Source of the DNA: Odontocerum albicorne
Lineage: Eukaryota > Arthropoda > Insecta > Trichoptera > Odontoceridae
Direction of reading: 5' to 3'
Assembly (NCBI GenBank): GCA_949825065.1
Contig: OX463838.1
Span: forward strand, 5,248,251-5,312,250
Length of the DNA stretch: 64,000 nucleotides
Shown: positions 11,350 to 22,220 of the stretch, piece by piece
Layout of the letters: every line of letters begins with the position of its first letter
Position numbering within the stretch: the stretch's first letter is position 1
The notes under the pieces: model-generated
What the model was told of the DNA's origin: nothing
What the model saw: the letters and a program-made list of their open reading frames with translations, nothing else
The model's database searches: none
Position numbers and translations under genes: made by a program

Positions 11350-11522
11350 AGTAACCTTGTGAGATAATTACCATGCGGCAATCTCTTCTAATCAAACATA
11401 AATATTTTTATGAGGAAACCAGACTGTAAAACTTTTTTTTTAACAGAGTTCCAGCGGAAATCGAACGCCTAGCCTGCGGGTCTGAAGAATCGCGTCTTAC
11501 TAACTAGACCACGGAGGTCGTC
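11350..11522 (-). mobile_element. tRNA-derived SINE, nearly full length
   Basis: On the minus strand a tRNA-like head (cctccgtggtctagttagta, then gttcgatttccgctggaa) is followed by a short A-rich spacer, a body containing atatttatgtttgattagaa and a tail with gagattgccgcatggtaatt. The order and length match the better preserved SINE at 41125-41307. The head lacks acceptor pairing, so it is not a tRNA gene. Head and tail are both present, so this is almost a complete element. Confidence 0.8.
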
Positions 11523-11990
11523 AAACGAATATTGGGAGAATTTTCTACATAGATAGTATGCAAAGGTAGTAGACTTCATCCAAATATGTTCTTTTGGAAA
11601 CAAACTTGATAATTTGATTAATATTTCAAAATATAATGAAATAACACGTCTTCTGTCGACTCGAGTAACATTTACTGAGAGTAAGGGGTATTAAATTAAA
11701 AAAGGTACTATCACCATACCATGCAATGGGTAGGACTGATTTATCGTATAGTAGCTCCCTATATATTCGAATTACCGATATGGATATACTGTAAAACACG
11801 GTGCAGAGACAACATTGACTTCGACCCCATTTATCGAGCTTTCAGATTTTAGAACCACTGCTGTAGACACTGAACTCTCAGTTTGCTATTGCACGTTTTC
11901 AGCAAGTATACAGTACGTGAAAAGATAACACCCACACACGTTTACTATAATCCGTGAGAGTATTGGTATCAGACTAATTATTTTATCAGA

Positions 11991-12797
11991 TATTCTAATT
12001 TGTTTTATCAAACACCGTTTATTTCAATTTTATTCTTTTTTTCAACGGTATAACCTTACCGGTTTCAAGGCTTTCACCTCCTTGTGGGTGTTTCAAGGCT
12101 CACATCACAAGTTGGTCTGCCCTAATGATGAGGTGAAAGTCTTGAAACCGGTAGGGTTATACCGTTGATAAAGTTAAATAAACAGTGTTTGATAAAACAA
12201 ATTACAAAGGATTTAAACCTCCACAATGTTAATGGATGGATAAACAAGGCAACTTCTAAAATAGAGTTACCCAACAACAATCCAGTTGGATAGGCCATAA
12301 CATCAAGCACCCAGGCCTGCTCCTTACCATCGTCGAGGGAATGATTGAGGGCAATGTCCCAGATATAGCTACATGACCGGGTGATCCGGGATGTGCGCTG
12401 TGGCAGCTACCAGGAGATGAAGAGACTGGTGGATGACAGAGATGAGTGGAGGGATCGAGTGCTTGGTGCAGACCAATCCTAGGATTGTAACCTAGATATA
12501 GCTACATGGACCGGGTGATCCGGGATGTGCACTGTGGCAGCTACCAGGATATGAAGAGACTGGCGGATGACAGAGATGAGTGGAGGGATCGAGTGCTTGG
12601 TGCAGACCAATCCTAGGATTGTAACCTAGATATAGCTACATGGACCGGGTGATCCGGGATGTGCGCTGTGGCAGCTACCAGGAGATGAAAAGACTGGTGG
12701 ATGACAGAGATGAGTGGAGGGATCGAGTGCTTGGTGCAAACCAATCCTAGGATTGTAACACAGAAAAAAAATGTTAATGCCTTAACTTTAAATAAAC
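11991..12797 (+). mobile_element. foldback element B1 (Penelope-like architecture), with nested LINE
   Basis: A perfect 12-bp duplication, tattttatcaga, flanks the element at 11979-11990 and 12798-12809. Inverted arms run inward from about 12000 and 12215 (tttatcaaacaccgtttatt against its complement). A one-sided extension, cctccacaatgttaatg continued by ccttaactttaaataaac at 12779-12797, lies only on the right. That extension is split by a LINE insertion (12235-12770). Without it the element is about 262 bp, close to copy B2. The right arm keeps a hammerhead-like core: CUAAUGA, an extra U, a GAGGU/GUCUU stem with GAAA loop, GAAACCGGUA. Family assignment is inference from architecture. Confidence 0.75.
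12235..12770 (+). mobile_element. RTE-like LINE 3' end with triplicated 134-bp segment
   Basis: The insert is flanked by ATGTTAATG at 12226-12234 and 12771-12779 and ends in AGAAAAAAA, so it is a 5'-truncated retrotransposition into foldback B1. The plus-strand frame reads SWIGHNIKHPGLLLTIVEGM, then DRVIRDVRCGSYQEMKRLV and DDRDEWRDRVLGADQS followed by a stop. This is the standard C-terminus of an RTE-type LINE polyprotein. The last 133-134 bp occur three times in tandem (12361-12493, 12494-12627, 12628-12760), each copy ending with the same stop. The triplication is confined to the LINE and leaves the flanking duplication intact. Confidence 0.85.
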
Positions 12798-12835
12798 TAT
12801 TTTATCAGACTTGGAACATTTTAATATTTATTTTT

Positions 12836-12906
12836 TTCGGGTACCACCGGTTATCGAACTCAAAATTTCCTGGTGTAAGTCAAGCGTTTTAACAACTAGG
12901 GCGCAG
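12836..12906 (-). mobile_element. tRNA-derived SINE head
   Basis: On the minus strand gcgccctagttgttaaaacg (A box) is followed by gagttcgataaccggtggta (B box). The left side is poly-T-like. It matches the SINE heads elsewhere in layout but not in detail. No functional tRNA fold. Confidence 0.5.
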
Positions 12907-13642
12907 ATATTATCATTATCCATCGAAATTTGCCTAATAAAAACATCAAAATATTTTTCTTGAATATAAAAATAAAAACCAAAAAACTTTTAGCAATTTT
13001 CGCGAAAGGATGAATAAATTTCACAAAATATTATAAAGTAATTAAGATATTTCTCGGATTTCATCATTATCAGAATCATTGCTTGAAAATAGTTGAAATT
13101 TGATTTTTAAGATAAAAAAACATCTCATCACCATCACACCCTATCCCTATTGAAGCAAGCAGAGAGGACAGATCACCATTTTATTTCATTTTGGCAGACA
13201 TGCCAATACCCCCTCTATGCTTATTTTCTTATTTTAAAGTTTTTTTTCACTTTACCCTCTTTCAACATTTTTTTCGTTTGATTATACCATACTTTTTAGG
13301 TCTTCCCAAACTTCTTGTACCTTCTTTACTACTCTTATAAGTTATTTATTGTAAATCTTACACCATTTATTATTTCTACTTGTTTAAGTCATCTCAATGC
13401 ATCTTTCTTCATATTAACCACTCTCTTCTTTCAATGCGCATTCGTACCTTATATCCTAATTCTTTATTCATTCATACATTATTTCCCCCTATTTTACTAA
13501 ACGTTCTCATTTCTTTTGTTTTTATTTTACTATCATCACTTTATTACAACGACCAAGTTTATTACATCGGTTTCGTATAGATCCAATATTATTACATATG
13601 AGGAGCAAACTGCCTTAGAAATACTCCTGTTGTTAAACATAT
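12907..13642. other. pyrimidine-rich sequence without a recognised feature
   Basis: The plus strand from about 13130 to 13600 is unusually rich in C and T, which keeps several short hydrophobic frames open (13315-13749). No family motif is visible in them. Confidence 0.5.
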
Positions 13643-13647
13643 TGTTA

Positions 13648-14642
13648 AGGGTCTTTCAAATTGAGCGGTTTTGTAAATTTTTGGATAAAACACAGATGGC
13701 GTTGCGAACTTTCCTGGGTCTTGTGACATTTGAGAAGTGTAATGTATGACATTTATAAAAATGGGGTCGTATACAATACAACAACGCGTTCAAATTGTTG
13801 AATTATTTTATGTATTGTAATCTCCGGAAACGGTGATGTTAATTGGCCACCAAGATCATGTGATCTGACACCGTTGGACTATTTTCTCTGGGATTATGTA
13901 AAAAGCCAGATCTATAATATATATTTTGTTGTTTTAATTTTTGTTGTTTTATATTTGTATTTCTGTATATTTTTGTTTTTAATTTTTATGATTGTGTGCG
14001 GTATATTATGGGATGAACATTTTTGGTCTTTCTGGAGTGATGATGCGTGAGGAATTTGATTTCGCATGATGTTTCCATTTGTAATTGAGTGTCACTGTTT
14101 GTCAGGTTGATGAGAATGTGCAACGGGGGTTTGTTTCTGTGTAATCAAAAATCGGAAAGAAGTATCGATTAATTTTTTTATGCCAAATATCCTCAGTGAG
14201 ATACATGAAAAGTCCTAGTTTACTGGGGATACGACAAATGAAAGGCAACCAACCCAGATCCATTAAAATTGTATGTCCAAATTACCTGTTGTTTTTTCAC
14301 AAATTATGTATATTTCTTGTCATGTGTAATAATAAATAAATAAATAAAAATGACCCCTTATCAATCCCTGAGTTGAAAGATGAAATTATTCGCATTATTG
14401 GTGAGTTAGAACCGCAATTATGCCAAAATGTCATCAAAATTTTTGACCAAAGAGTGGACATCAGTGAAGCTGCAAGAGGTGGACATTTGACGAATATTGT
14501 TTTTTTGTATTTTAATGTAATACATTATACTTCAATTAACAATAAAACGTTTTTTGAAATCAAAGTGAATTGTGTGTTTTATTCAAGAAATAAAAAAATA
14601 TAATAGAATTTAAAAAACCACTTAATTTGAAACATTTTTATA
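13648..14642 (+). mobile_element. Tc1/mariner family M copy 2, interrupted
   Basis: It starts with aagggtctttcaaattgagc and ends in a decayed inverted copy (accacttaatttgaaac). An ATG at 13762 opens the start of the transposase in other copies of the family (MESYT, QQRVQIVEL). The sequence is then joined to the C-terminal region: SCDLTPLDYFLWDY near 13858-13900 and, after an interruption, IIRIIGELEPQLCQN and EAARGGHLTNIVF (14373-14510). Catalytic sequence between N- and C-termini is missing. A LINE tail (13919-14345) splits the coding part. Confidence 0.85.
13919..14345 (+). mobile_element. LINE-type retroposon tail (family K) inside mariner copy 2
   Basis: The mariner sequence breaks after agatctataa and resumes with aaaatgacccc at 14346. 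The intervening DNA ends in four taaa-type repeats, typical of LINE tails. Its last 180 bases (gtttactggggatacgac, then ggcaaccaacccagatcc) also occur on the minus strand at 44222-44405. No open frame is recognisable. A target duplication is not clear. Confidence 0.7.
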
Positions 14643-14763
14643 ACCCTACATTTATCATATTGCCTGTTGCAAGTCTTTTAAAATCACACCTCGTACAACC
14701 ATCCGATGTGAACATGATTCCAAGATACAAAATTTCCTCAACGTGCTTTAATGTTTTATTTAT

Positions 14764-15021
14764 CATTGTAATTTATTTTTATCAAACACTGTTTATTCCA
14801 CTTTTATGTGACGGTATAGCCCTACTGGTTTCAAGGCTTTTACCTCAACTTCAGGGGAGCACAAACAAGACTCTTGTTTGTGCTCCCTTGAAGATGAAGT
14901 GAAAGCCTTGATACCGGTAGGGTTATACCGTCACAAAAAAATGGAATTAACAGTGTTTGATAAAAATAAATTACAATGTCTTTAAACCTCGACAACGTTA
15001 ATGCCTTAACTCTAAACAACA
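14764..15021 (+). mobile_element. foldback element B2 (Penelope-like architecture)
   Basis: Imperfect 12-bp duplications (tgttttatttat at 14752-14763, tattttattcat at 15022-15033; 10 of 12 identical) flank inverted arms that start with attgtaatttatttttatc on the left and its complement near 14965. A central hairpin (gggagcacaaacaag and its inverse) joins the arms. The one-sided extension atgtctttaaacctcgaca to taaacaac lies on the right. Each arm holds a hammerhead-like core: on the minus strand CCCCUGAAGU, U, GAGGU, AAAA, GCCUU, GAAACCAGUAGGG; on the plus strand a version with C3 and one core A mutated. Neither is intact. Confidence 0.75.
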
Positions 15022-15287
15022 TATTTTATTCATATTTTTTTATAATTAGTTCTATCATACACGATTAGATTTAAAAAATGTATATACGAGTAATTCGTAC
15101 GTTTAATTTCCTCTTTTGAAAACTAATATGTCAATTTTAGACAAATTTTTCCGTAGATTGCATCTAAACGTCGTTTTATTTCGGCCGGACATTTCCCCTG
15201 TTTCAAAATAAACTTAATAACTGCGTAGTATATAATTTTTAACATTTCAGAACCCAACAAAACAAAACGTCCTCTATCGGCTCAAGT

Positions 15288-15931
15288 TAATAAATTTATT
15301 TATTTAACCTTTTTATTGCAAATACAACCTGGCGGGTTTATTGCCAGGCAGCTATCTCTTCCAACCAACTAGACAAAAGTAATTGAATCAAGTTAAATGG
15401 TTGCATAAATAATTCAAATGAATATCCATCCCCACGAAATTCATAAACGCATACGTGAGCATATATTATGCCCATGAACCCCACAAATACGGATAATCAC
15501 CCGAACATTATTTTTCATATAAAGTGAGATATCATCAATCAAAAGGAAAGGAAGGGATGGTGGAGGGGAAAGGAAAAGAAAAATCAGGAATGAAACACGT
15601 TATTTTACTGACTAGAAATTAAGAGTTTTTTCAGTCGCTTCTTAAAGCATGCCAAGAACGGAGCGAGTCTTACATTGGTTTGTAACTGATTCCAGAGTCT
15701 CACTGTATAGACAGTAAAGGTCGACGTAAAAAAAGAGGAGCGGTGAACTGGAAAGGCCAATAGATAATCTCTGTTTGAGCGTAGCGCTAATCCATGATTG
15801 GAAAGACGCTTTAAATTTTCGGTGAGATAAGAGGGGGCAGCGGGACAGTTAAGAATATTATACAATAGAGACAGTATGTGAACTAGGCATGTATTTCTAA
15901 CATTCAGTCAGTTCAATGCCTCCTGGTATGA
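15288..15931 (-). mobile_element. Jockey-like LINE 3' end (family J, copy 1)
   Basis: The minus-strand frame 15865-15605 encodes YNILNCPAAPSYLTENL, LSNHGLALRSNRDYLLAF, VHRSSFF, TVRLWNQLQTNVRL and FKKRLKKLL before a stop. This is the extreme C-terminus of Jockey/I-type LINE ORF2 proteins. The 3' UTR (15604-15288) ends with cctggcgggtttattgcc reversed and an (aaat)-type tail. The same tail occurs in the window's SINEs. Fuller and partial copies are at 45707-46679 and 47207-47672. Confidence 0.85.
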
Positions 15932-16019
15932 CAAAAACAATAAGTAATAAAAGTATGCAAAAGGTTTCACGCCTCTAACATTTTTCTTCTGCATTAATAT
16001 AGTATATGCATTATAAAGT

Positions 16020-16182
16020 GATACATCTTCTGCATTATAAAGTGAGATATCATCAATCAAAAGAAAAGGAAGAGATGGTGGAGAGGAAATGAAAAATCGA
16101 GAATGAAACACGTTATTTTTCTGACTAAAAATTAAGAGTTTTTTCAGTCGCTTCTTAAAGCATGCCAAGGATGGAGCGTAAT
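16020..16182 (-). mobile_element. Jockey-like LINE family J fragment, copy 2
   Basis: The segment cattataaagtgagatatc to catgccaaggatggagcg repeats 15520-15666 with small changes. It is a second partial copy, in the same orientation, 90 bp beyond copy 1, which suggests a local duplication or two insertions. Confidence 0.75.
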
Positions 16183-17131
16183 GCACTCGTACATCAGAAG
16201 ATAAATGTATCAAATTTTAATTATAAGATCGCCAGATCGTGCAGTAAACGTGGTATTTCTCCATGCATGCTCTAATAATTTGTTAAGTTCGAAAACTTTT
16301 GAATCTTAGCGGTTAGCACTTGCCACCCTGTGATGGATAGCGAGTGGCCAAGACTTATATTTTATTTGATTATTCGACGTTTTAATACATGATAAAATGA
16401 TTTTTATAGCTAAAAGCGACAAATAATCTAGCAAATTTTGCAAAATTTTAATTTAAAATATACATTTTTCACTGGACGCTTAGCGTCCAGCACCGTGGCT
16501 GGCGGATTTTTTTTAGCACAGTAAGAGGCAAGTGTTAGTATAAAATATGAACCAAATGATGTGAAGAGAATAAAAACAAAAAATTAATAATGATTTACAA
16601 ATTTCAATCTAACGGAATCACTCATTAAAGAATTTGATTAATTTTGAAAACAAAGTGTGTTCTTGAGATTATATAATTGGTTAAGTACGACAAACATGGT
16701 TCGCAGACCATACTTAGCAACCGCTTGGAGTGCTACTGAGGATTATAACACGATCAGAACGGATCGAAGTTTTGTAATGGTTTCCTTTTATTGTATCGTA
16801 TACGGGTAGTTCCACGGGTGTGGCGTTATAATAAATTGGTTTTATTTTGAATTACTTTTCCCTTACCGTGTATAAAAGGGGCGTCAAACATTTTCAATAA
16901 AATATCCATGAAAAAGGTATTTTATAGATATTAGTGAATTTCCTAAACCACGTATCATTACCAGCTCCAACTCGTAGAATGCTTAACATATAGCGTAATG
17001 TTAGGTGCGATGTTCCTATTAAGACTTCCGAACAATTAAACTGTCAGTGAGAAACGTATATCAAAGATATCTCTCAATATTTTAGAGATATTATTTCGTG
17101 TTAGAGTCTTCAGGAAGATAGTTTACATCAG
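16183..17131. other. unassigned sequence with a small perfect palindrome
   Basis: CTGGACGCTTAGCGTCCAG at 16472-16490 has perfect 9-bp arms around a single T. Nothing else was recognised in this stretch. Confidence 0.5.
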
Positions 17132-17505
17132 AAACTATGAATGTTTCTGACAATTTGATGAAGATCACACCAATTGATGAACACGATAAATATGAATATG
17201 AACGATATCACAAACTATGAATGTTTCTGACAATTTGCAAGATCACACCAATTGATGAACACGATAAATATGAATATGAACGATATCACAAACTATGAAT
17301 GTTTCTGACAATTTGCAAGATCACACCAATTGATGAACACGATAAATATGAATATGAACGATATCACAAACTATGAATGTTTCTGACAATTTGCAAGATC
17401 ACACCAATTGATGAACACGATAAATATGAATATGAACGATATCACAAACTATGAATGTTTCTGACAATTTGCAAGATCACACCAATTGATAAACACGATA
17501 AATAT
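17132..17505 (+). repeat. 78-bp tandem repeat, about 4.7 units
   Basis: The unit runs gatcacaccaattgatgaac through cgatatcacaaactatgaat to gtttctgacaatttgcaa. Successive starts are at 17163, 17241, 17319, 17397 and 17475. The copies are almost identical, so the array is young. Confidence 0.95.
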
Positions 17506-18419
17506 GAATGTTTTCAGTTATTCCACGACAAATCTGATATAAAATACCTTTTAGATTTCTCAATGTTATTTTTTTTCCTACACATTTGAATTTAACACGA
17601 TGAATTTAAAGTATGGTACATATTTATCGATCAAGGAAAACAATATTCTTTTTTTATGTATTTATGCCATATTTTTTTCAGTTTTGATTATTTGTTCAAG
17701 TTTTGATGATTTTTTTTTTTTTTATTGATTTAGATCGTTGTTAATTAGGTACTGTACAATGATACAAAAAAGTATAAGAATGTATTTAGGTAGGTACTTT
17801 ACAATGATACAAAAAAACTGCAAGACTCCAAAAACCTCCTTTTCGAAATTGAAAGAAACAAACGTAAAACAGGGACGGTGAATGAACTTTTTGTGGCTCC
17901 ATTTACATTTTTTAAATGCCACTACTTATTAATATTATAATGGGAAAAATATTTTTAAACAATTTTTGTATTTGATTAAAATAAAAGAAACTCTCTTTAT
18001 AAAGAGTTGTTTTTTGAAAAATGAATTCATTACCATTTACTTACTTAATCAAAGAAACGAATTTTGAAATTTTCTAAAGCTTTTCAAACCTTCAAAGTTA
18101 ACGTTATAATAATATTTCAGGCTAGAAACACGTTTTAAAGAAATAAAATCAAATTATGCTAAAACTTCTGAAACAGAAAATTTCCTAATATTTCTATAGT
18201 ATAACCCACAACTTTCAATTAATTCCGAAGAGGGAAAATAGTCATCGACAATCTCTTCAATTTTACAACACATTGTATTAACAGGGTGCTTCAAATCAAA
18301 CTCAATTCAAAGTCTTGGTTGTTTAACGTATTAAGTTATTCTAACACACTAGCCTTGTGCCATCGAATACTAGGCGGTTAAAGTGCCTGTGTCGTTCGAG
18401 GAGAGTAGCACAGCGTTGG
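17506..18419. other. AT-rich sequence without a recognised feature
   Basis: A short duplicated phrase (ggtactgtacaatgataca and ggtactttacaatgataca, about 17748 and 17791) is the only structure seen. Confidence 0.5.
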
Positions 18420-18615
18420 GTTCGAACCGACAACCTTCCGCATGGAAGTCCAGTGCGTTACCACGCGACCATACACCTCTAATTGTAATATGAGAAATTT
18501 TTCCAACAAAATAAGAAGCCTTAAATGAAAATCTGAATGGAACTCTCTTTTGAAAAAAATGGATACCAGCCGGAATCGAACCCGCAACTCCCGGGTTGTT
18601 TTGATTTATTACTAA
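18420..18615 (-). mobile_element. two tRNA-like SINE heads in tandem
   Basis: Reading the minus strand, a first B box (gcgggttcgattccggctgg, near 18565-18585) is followed by 70 bases of unrelated spacer, then a complete tRNA-like unit at 18482-18425: tggtcgcgtggtaacgc (A box), ggacttccatgcggaagg (anticodon region) and gtcggttcgaaccc (B box). The acceptor ends do not pair and the T stem has a mismatch, so it is tRNA-derived and not a tRNA gene. Confidence 0.6.
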
Positions 18616-18978
18616 CAAACCTACGACGAGTGTTTTAAACAGTTTGATATTTGACGTTTAAGTTTTCTTGGAAATAAAATAAACGAAAAGAGATTTTTTA
18701 ATAATTTGAAGTTACCAAAAAAAAATTCGTTTTTATTTACGAAATTTAGTTATTAAATCCGAAATACGAAACCAAAACCTCATTTTCACAAATATTGCTT
18801 ATTTGAAATACAAAAAAAAAAAAAAGAAGAATACAGTTAGTATATTAATAAAAATATGTTGCGAATAGTAATTTATTTTAGTAATCGATTTATTCTTACC
18901 CCAATTGATTTTGATTTATGTTCCTTGATAAAAATGAAGTTCTTATAATCACAAACAGAAACTTGAGATATTAATTAC

Positions 18979-19111
18979 ATTGTAATTTATTTTTTAAAAA
19001 AACTGTTTATTCCAAAAAAAAAAAAAAAAAAGTGGAATAAACAGTGTTTGTTAAAAATAAATTACAATGTCTTTAAACCTCCACAACGTTAATGCCTTAA
19101 CTATAAACAAC
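18979..19111 (+). mobile_element. miniature foldback element B3
   Basis: A perfect 13-bp duplication, agatattaattac, lies at 18966-18978 and 19112-19124. Between them are only the outer parts of the family B arms (attgtaatttattttttaa and actgtttattcc against their complements), a poly-A loop of about 19, and the right-hand extension tctttaaacctccacaacg to taaacaac. The central region with the hammerhead-like core is absent. The clean duplication shows that this shortened form was itself mobile. Confidence 0.85.
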
Positions 19112-19337
19112 AGATATTAATTACGTTTTCTAAATTCATTTCTCAAATGGAATGGCTACATACACTTTGTTAGATAAAATATTTTGACAAAATTGAAAAT
19201 AATTAAAACTACATTTTTTTTACGAAATACCCAAAAAGTTCTTCTCTATATTTGGTTGTGATTATATTATATATTGAAAATAGATTTAATTATTGTTGAA
19301 GAGATAAATATAAAACAAAAGTATAAGTTATGTGATA

Positions 19338-19912
19338 TTTATTTATTTATTTAATTAACGACACACCAGTGTCTTTATATACAAATGAACATGTGACAGG
19401 TTATAGAGTACTTAAAATTATTGGCAAATAATACAAAACTTTATCTTAAACTAACATGAAGATACAAAAAGCAGTAGTAGTAATAAATTCCAGTCATTGT
19501 TTTAAAATTATTTAATAATTATATGTACATTTAAGTTCAATATACGAGTATGTTATGAATGTATACCACAAAATATTACCAAACTTCACCAAGCAAACTT
19601 ACGTAATTGTCGAAGACTTATTTTATAGAGGTAAATAACTCAGATTTGTTTTTAGTGGAATTACGCATACATAGAACAAATATTGGATTTTTTGAGAATT
19701 TTGTGGTAATTTTATGGATAGATATTGAGATATAGAAAACACATGGCCTCATTAGTAGAACGAGATGCCTGCAGAATTAAAACCTTCATACATGTTGATG
19801 CAGGGTTACTCAACTCCAGAGGCAAAGTATTGTCCTTAATGTTTTGTTTATATTACGTTATTTACATTAATAAAGAAGAGCACAAAGTTAGTAGCTATTT
19901 CTAAATATTATG
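19338..19912 (-). mobile_element. LINE family L 3' UTR, copy 1
   Basis: On the minus strand it ends with a (taaa)-type tail preceded by gtgtcgttaattaaat. Homologous blocks with the copies at 37082-37592, 39506-40210 and 53058-53272 include acatgttcatttgtatata and ctttttgtatcttcatgtta. The coding part is missing. An octamer TACGAGTA lies at 19543-19550. Confidence 0.8.
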
Positions 19913-20040
19913 AATAAATATTATGATATGAAATGATGTATCTTAGTCAAAGATGGTAAAATAATATTTTCAACTAATAAAACAAACAAAACAATTATTT
20001 TTTTTCCAAAATATTAATAAAATAAATATTTTTAGACTTG

Positions 20041-20410
20041 AACCTTTCCCTTCCTATCCTAAAAAAAATCCGCGCGTTCCGGTGCTGTGTATTCAATACA
20101 CATGTAAAAAAAGCGATTTAAACTCGGCAAAATAAGAATATTCATAGCCAATGGCTTAAATTTATTAAATTTGAAGTCAAAAGTGATAATAATTGAAATC
20201 TAATTGCTGGAAACATGAAAAAAATATCGGTTGACGTTCACAAAACGAGCGAAGAAACCACCTCAAATGGATTCTCTAGAGTTACTGAGATGGGACTTTG
20301 TCTCGGATTGTTATACCTCGAAGGAAGAAACACAATTGCGAACTGATATTCTATTTCTTGCGTTCCCATATACCTAAGTAGAGTGAGAATGAGACGTGAA
20401 TAGTGTCTTG
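20041..20410 (+). mobile_element. piggyBac-like MITE, subfamily II, truncated
   Basis: It begins CCTTTCCCTTCCTATCC and matches the 48985 copy through gtattcaatacacatgt and catcggttgacgttcac-like blocks up to about 20410. The left flank reads TTGA instead of TTAA. The right half is missing and is replaced by the 50-bp satellite. Confidence 0.75.
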
Positions 20411-20757
20411 TGTGTCTTGACCTGAGAATGTGTCTTGACCTCGATAAAATTTTTAAATTTGCATTATCAAGCTCAGAATGTAAGACACATTAAATTTAAA
20501 AAACCTCGTTAAATTTTTTAAATTTGCATTATCAAGCTCAGAATGTGTCTTGACCTCGTTAAATTTTTAAAATTTGCATTATCAAGCTCAGAATGTGTCT
20601 TGACCTTGTTAAATTTTTTAAATTTGCATTATCAAGCTCAGAATGTGTCTTGACCTCGTTAAATTTTTTAAATTTGCATTTTCAAGCTCAGAATGTGTCT
20701 TGACCTCGTTAATTTTTTTAAATTTGCATTATCAAGCTCAGAATGTGTCTTGACAAC
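20411..20757 (+). repeat. 50-bp tandem repeat, about 7 units
   Basis: The unit gaatgtgtcttgacctcgtt, aaattttttaaatttgcatt, atcaagctca starts at 20541, 20591, 20641, 20691 and 20741, with more diverged units upstream from 20411. The last unit runs straight into LINE coding sequence, so the array may have grown at the LINE junction. Confidence 0.92.
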
Positions 20758-20759
20758 GT

Positions 20760-21290
20760 TAAAAACTACTTGAGCGTAAGAAGAGATGTGCGTCTCCTGG
20801 TATACGTTGTCAAACTAGTTCGAGGAGTTGTGAGCTGTCCAGCATTACTACAAAGATTAGCGTTAAATGTTCCTAACAATTACACTAGACTGCGCCGGCA
20901 AGAACTGTTCTCAATAACATACGCAAGAACGGGTCTTCCAGCCGCTATGCCTGTTGGAAGGGCCTTAACTCTTCTGAACGGGACTGCTTCGGATATTGAC
21001 ATATTTCATATCACATTACCAAAAGCAAAAGTAAATTTTCTTCTTAGATTGAGCGCGTTAGAAAGCACTCATCAACATACCTAAATGACTGTGAATATAT
21101 GTGTATAATATGTTTGTGTGTATATACTCGTTTGTATGCATTATTTTTTATTTTATATAATTTTTTAACTTTTTTTTTTTTCCTCTATGTAATTTTTCTT
21201 ATTTTTAATGTCTTATATTTTCAAAGTAATTGAGCTAAGCCTGTTTTGAAAAAATAAATAAATAAATAAAAAATAAATAAATTAACTAAC
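20760..21290 (+). mobile_element. LINE ORF2 C-terminus and 3' UTR (family V-like)
   Basis: The plus-strand frame ending at 21084 reads VRRDVRLLVYVVKLVRG, SCPALLQRLALNVPNNYTR, LFSITYARTG and GTASDIDIF before its end. This pattern (short helix, P-rich NVPxxxTR, then a small folded tail with DIF) is the C-terminus of R1/Jockey-type LINE proteins. The protein at 56204-56680 is a relative. The 3' UTR ends in a (aaat) run at 21255-21285. Confidence 0.75.
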
Positions 21291-21961
21291 TTTTATAAAT
21301 TCTAAATTCGGATCACTCACAGGTAAAAGCACCGGCCTTATAAGAGTGTTTTTTTTTTAATTTCTAGCGTTTTAAAACTTTTTGGGTCATTGAATTTTCC
21401 TTTCTTCAAGGTAACTGTTTCATCTAAAAATATTGAACATCCTTTTATAAGAAATAACTTGGGGTTTTATTCCATTATTTTCTAGAAATTTGGAGTTATC
21501 ACTTTCGGTCCGTTGCTTATCACATGCTCCTAATTACCAACCTTTACCCTCACTGTTCAACCCTTAAAGCATAATGATAATTGGGTCTCAAGAAACGTCC
21601 CCTGTAGATTTTGCAGGGATCAAATAAAGGTCATAAAGGTTATCTAAAGGTGCAAAAATATCTTTTATCCCAATTATTCTTAGAATTTTTTTGGTAGAAA
21701 AAAAAGAGGGAATGAAACAAAACTAATTCGACAAAACTCAGGGAAAGGGTACAAAGTTGGATCATTTCAAAATTAATTTTCAAGCTATTAGCTTAATAAA
21801 GAAAAAGGTGTGAAATGTTTCAACCCATCCAGCAAGGTAATTTTTATAAAGGTATTTTTATTTTTTATAAAAATAAATTAAATATTTATAAAGGTGTGAT
21901 TGAGTTGTTGCGTTTTTTGTTTTATCAATCTTTTCATCAGATGAAACAAGTGAATTTGAAA
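21291..21961. other. AT-rich sequence without a recognised feature
   Basis: No repeat, frame or structure was recognised between the LINE tail and the mariner copy. Confidence 0.5.
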
Positions 21962-22220
21962 TAAAGGGTTTTTCAAATTGAGCGGTTTTTTAAATTCAAA
22001 TTTTTATATTCTTGAATAAAACACACAAATTGCTTTGATTTCAAAAAAATATTTTACTGGTTATTGAAGTATAATACTCGTATATGACATTTAAACACAA
22101 AAAATAATTTCTTGAATCTTCGAAAAGACTATAGTTTCATTTTGTGGTGCCATTTTTACATAAAAGAAAAAATAAGTAAAATAAAAAAACTTATTTTATA
22201 TTTTTGTGTTCACCACAGGT

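Noticed and set aside
18425..18482. functional tRNA gene on the minus strand
   Set aside because: A and B boxes are good, but acceptor ends do not pair and the T stem has a mismatch; it fits a SINE head.
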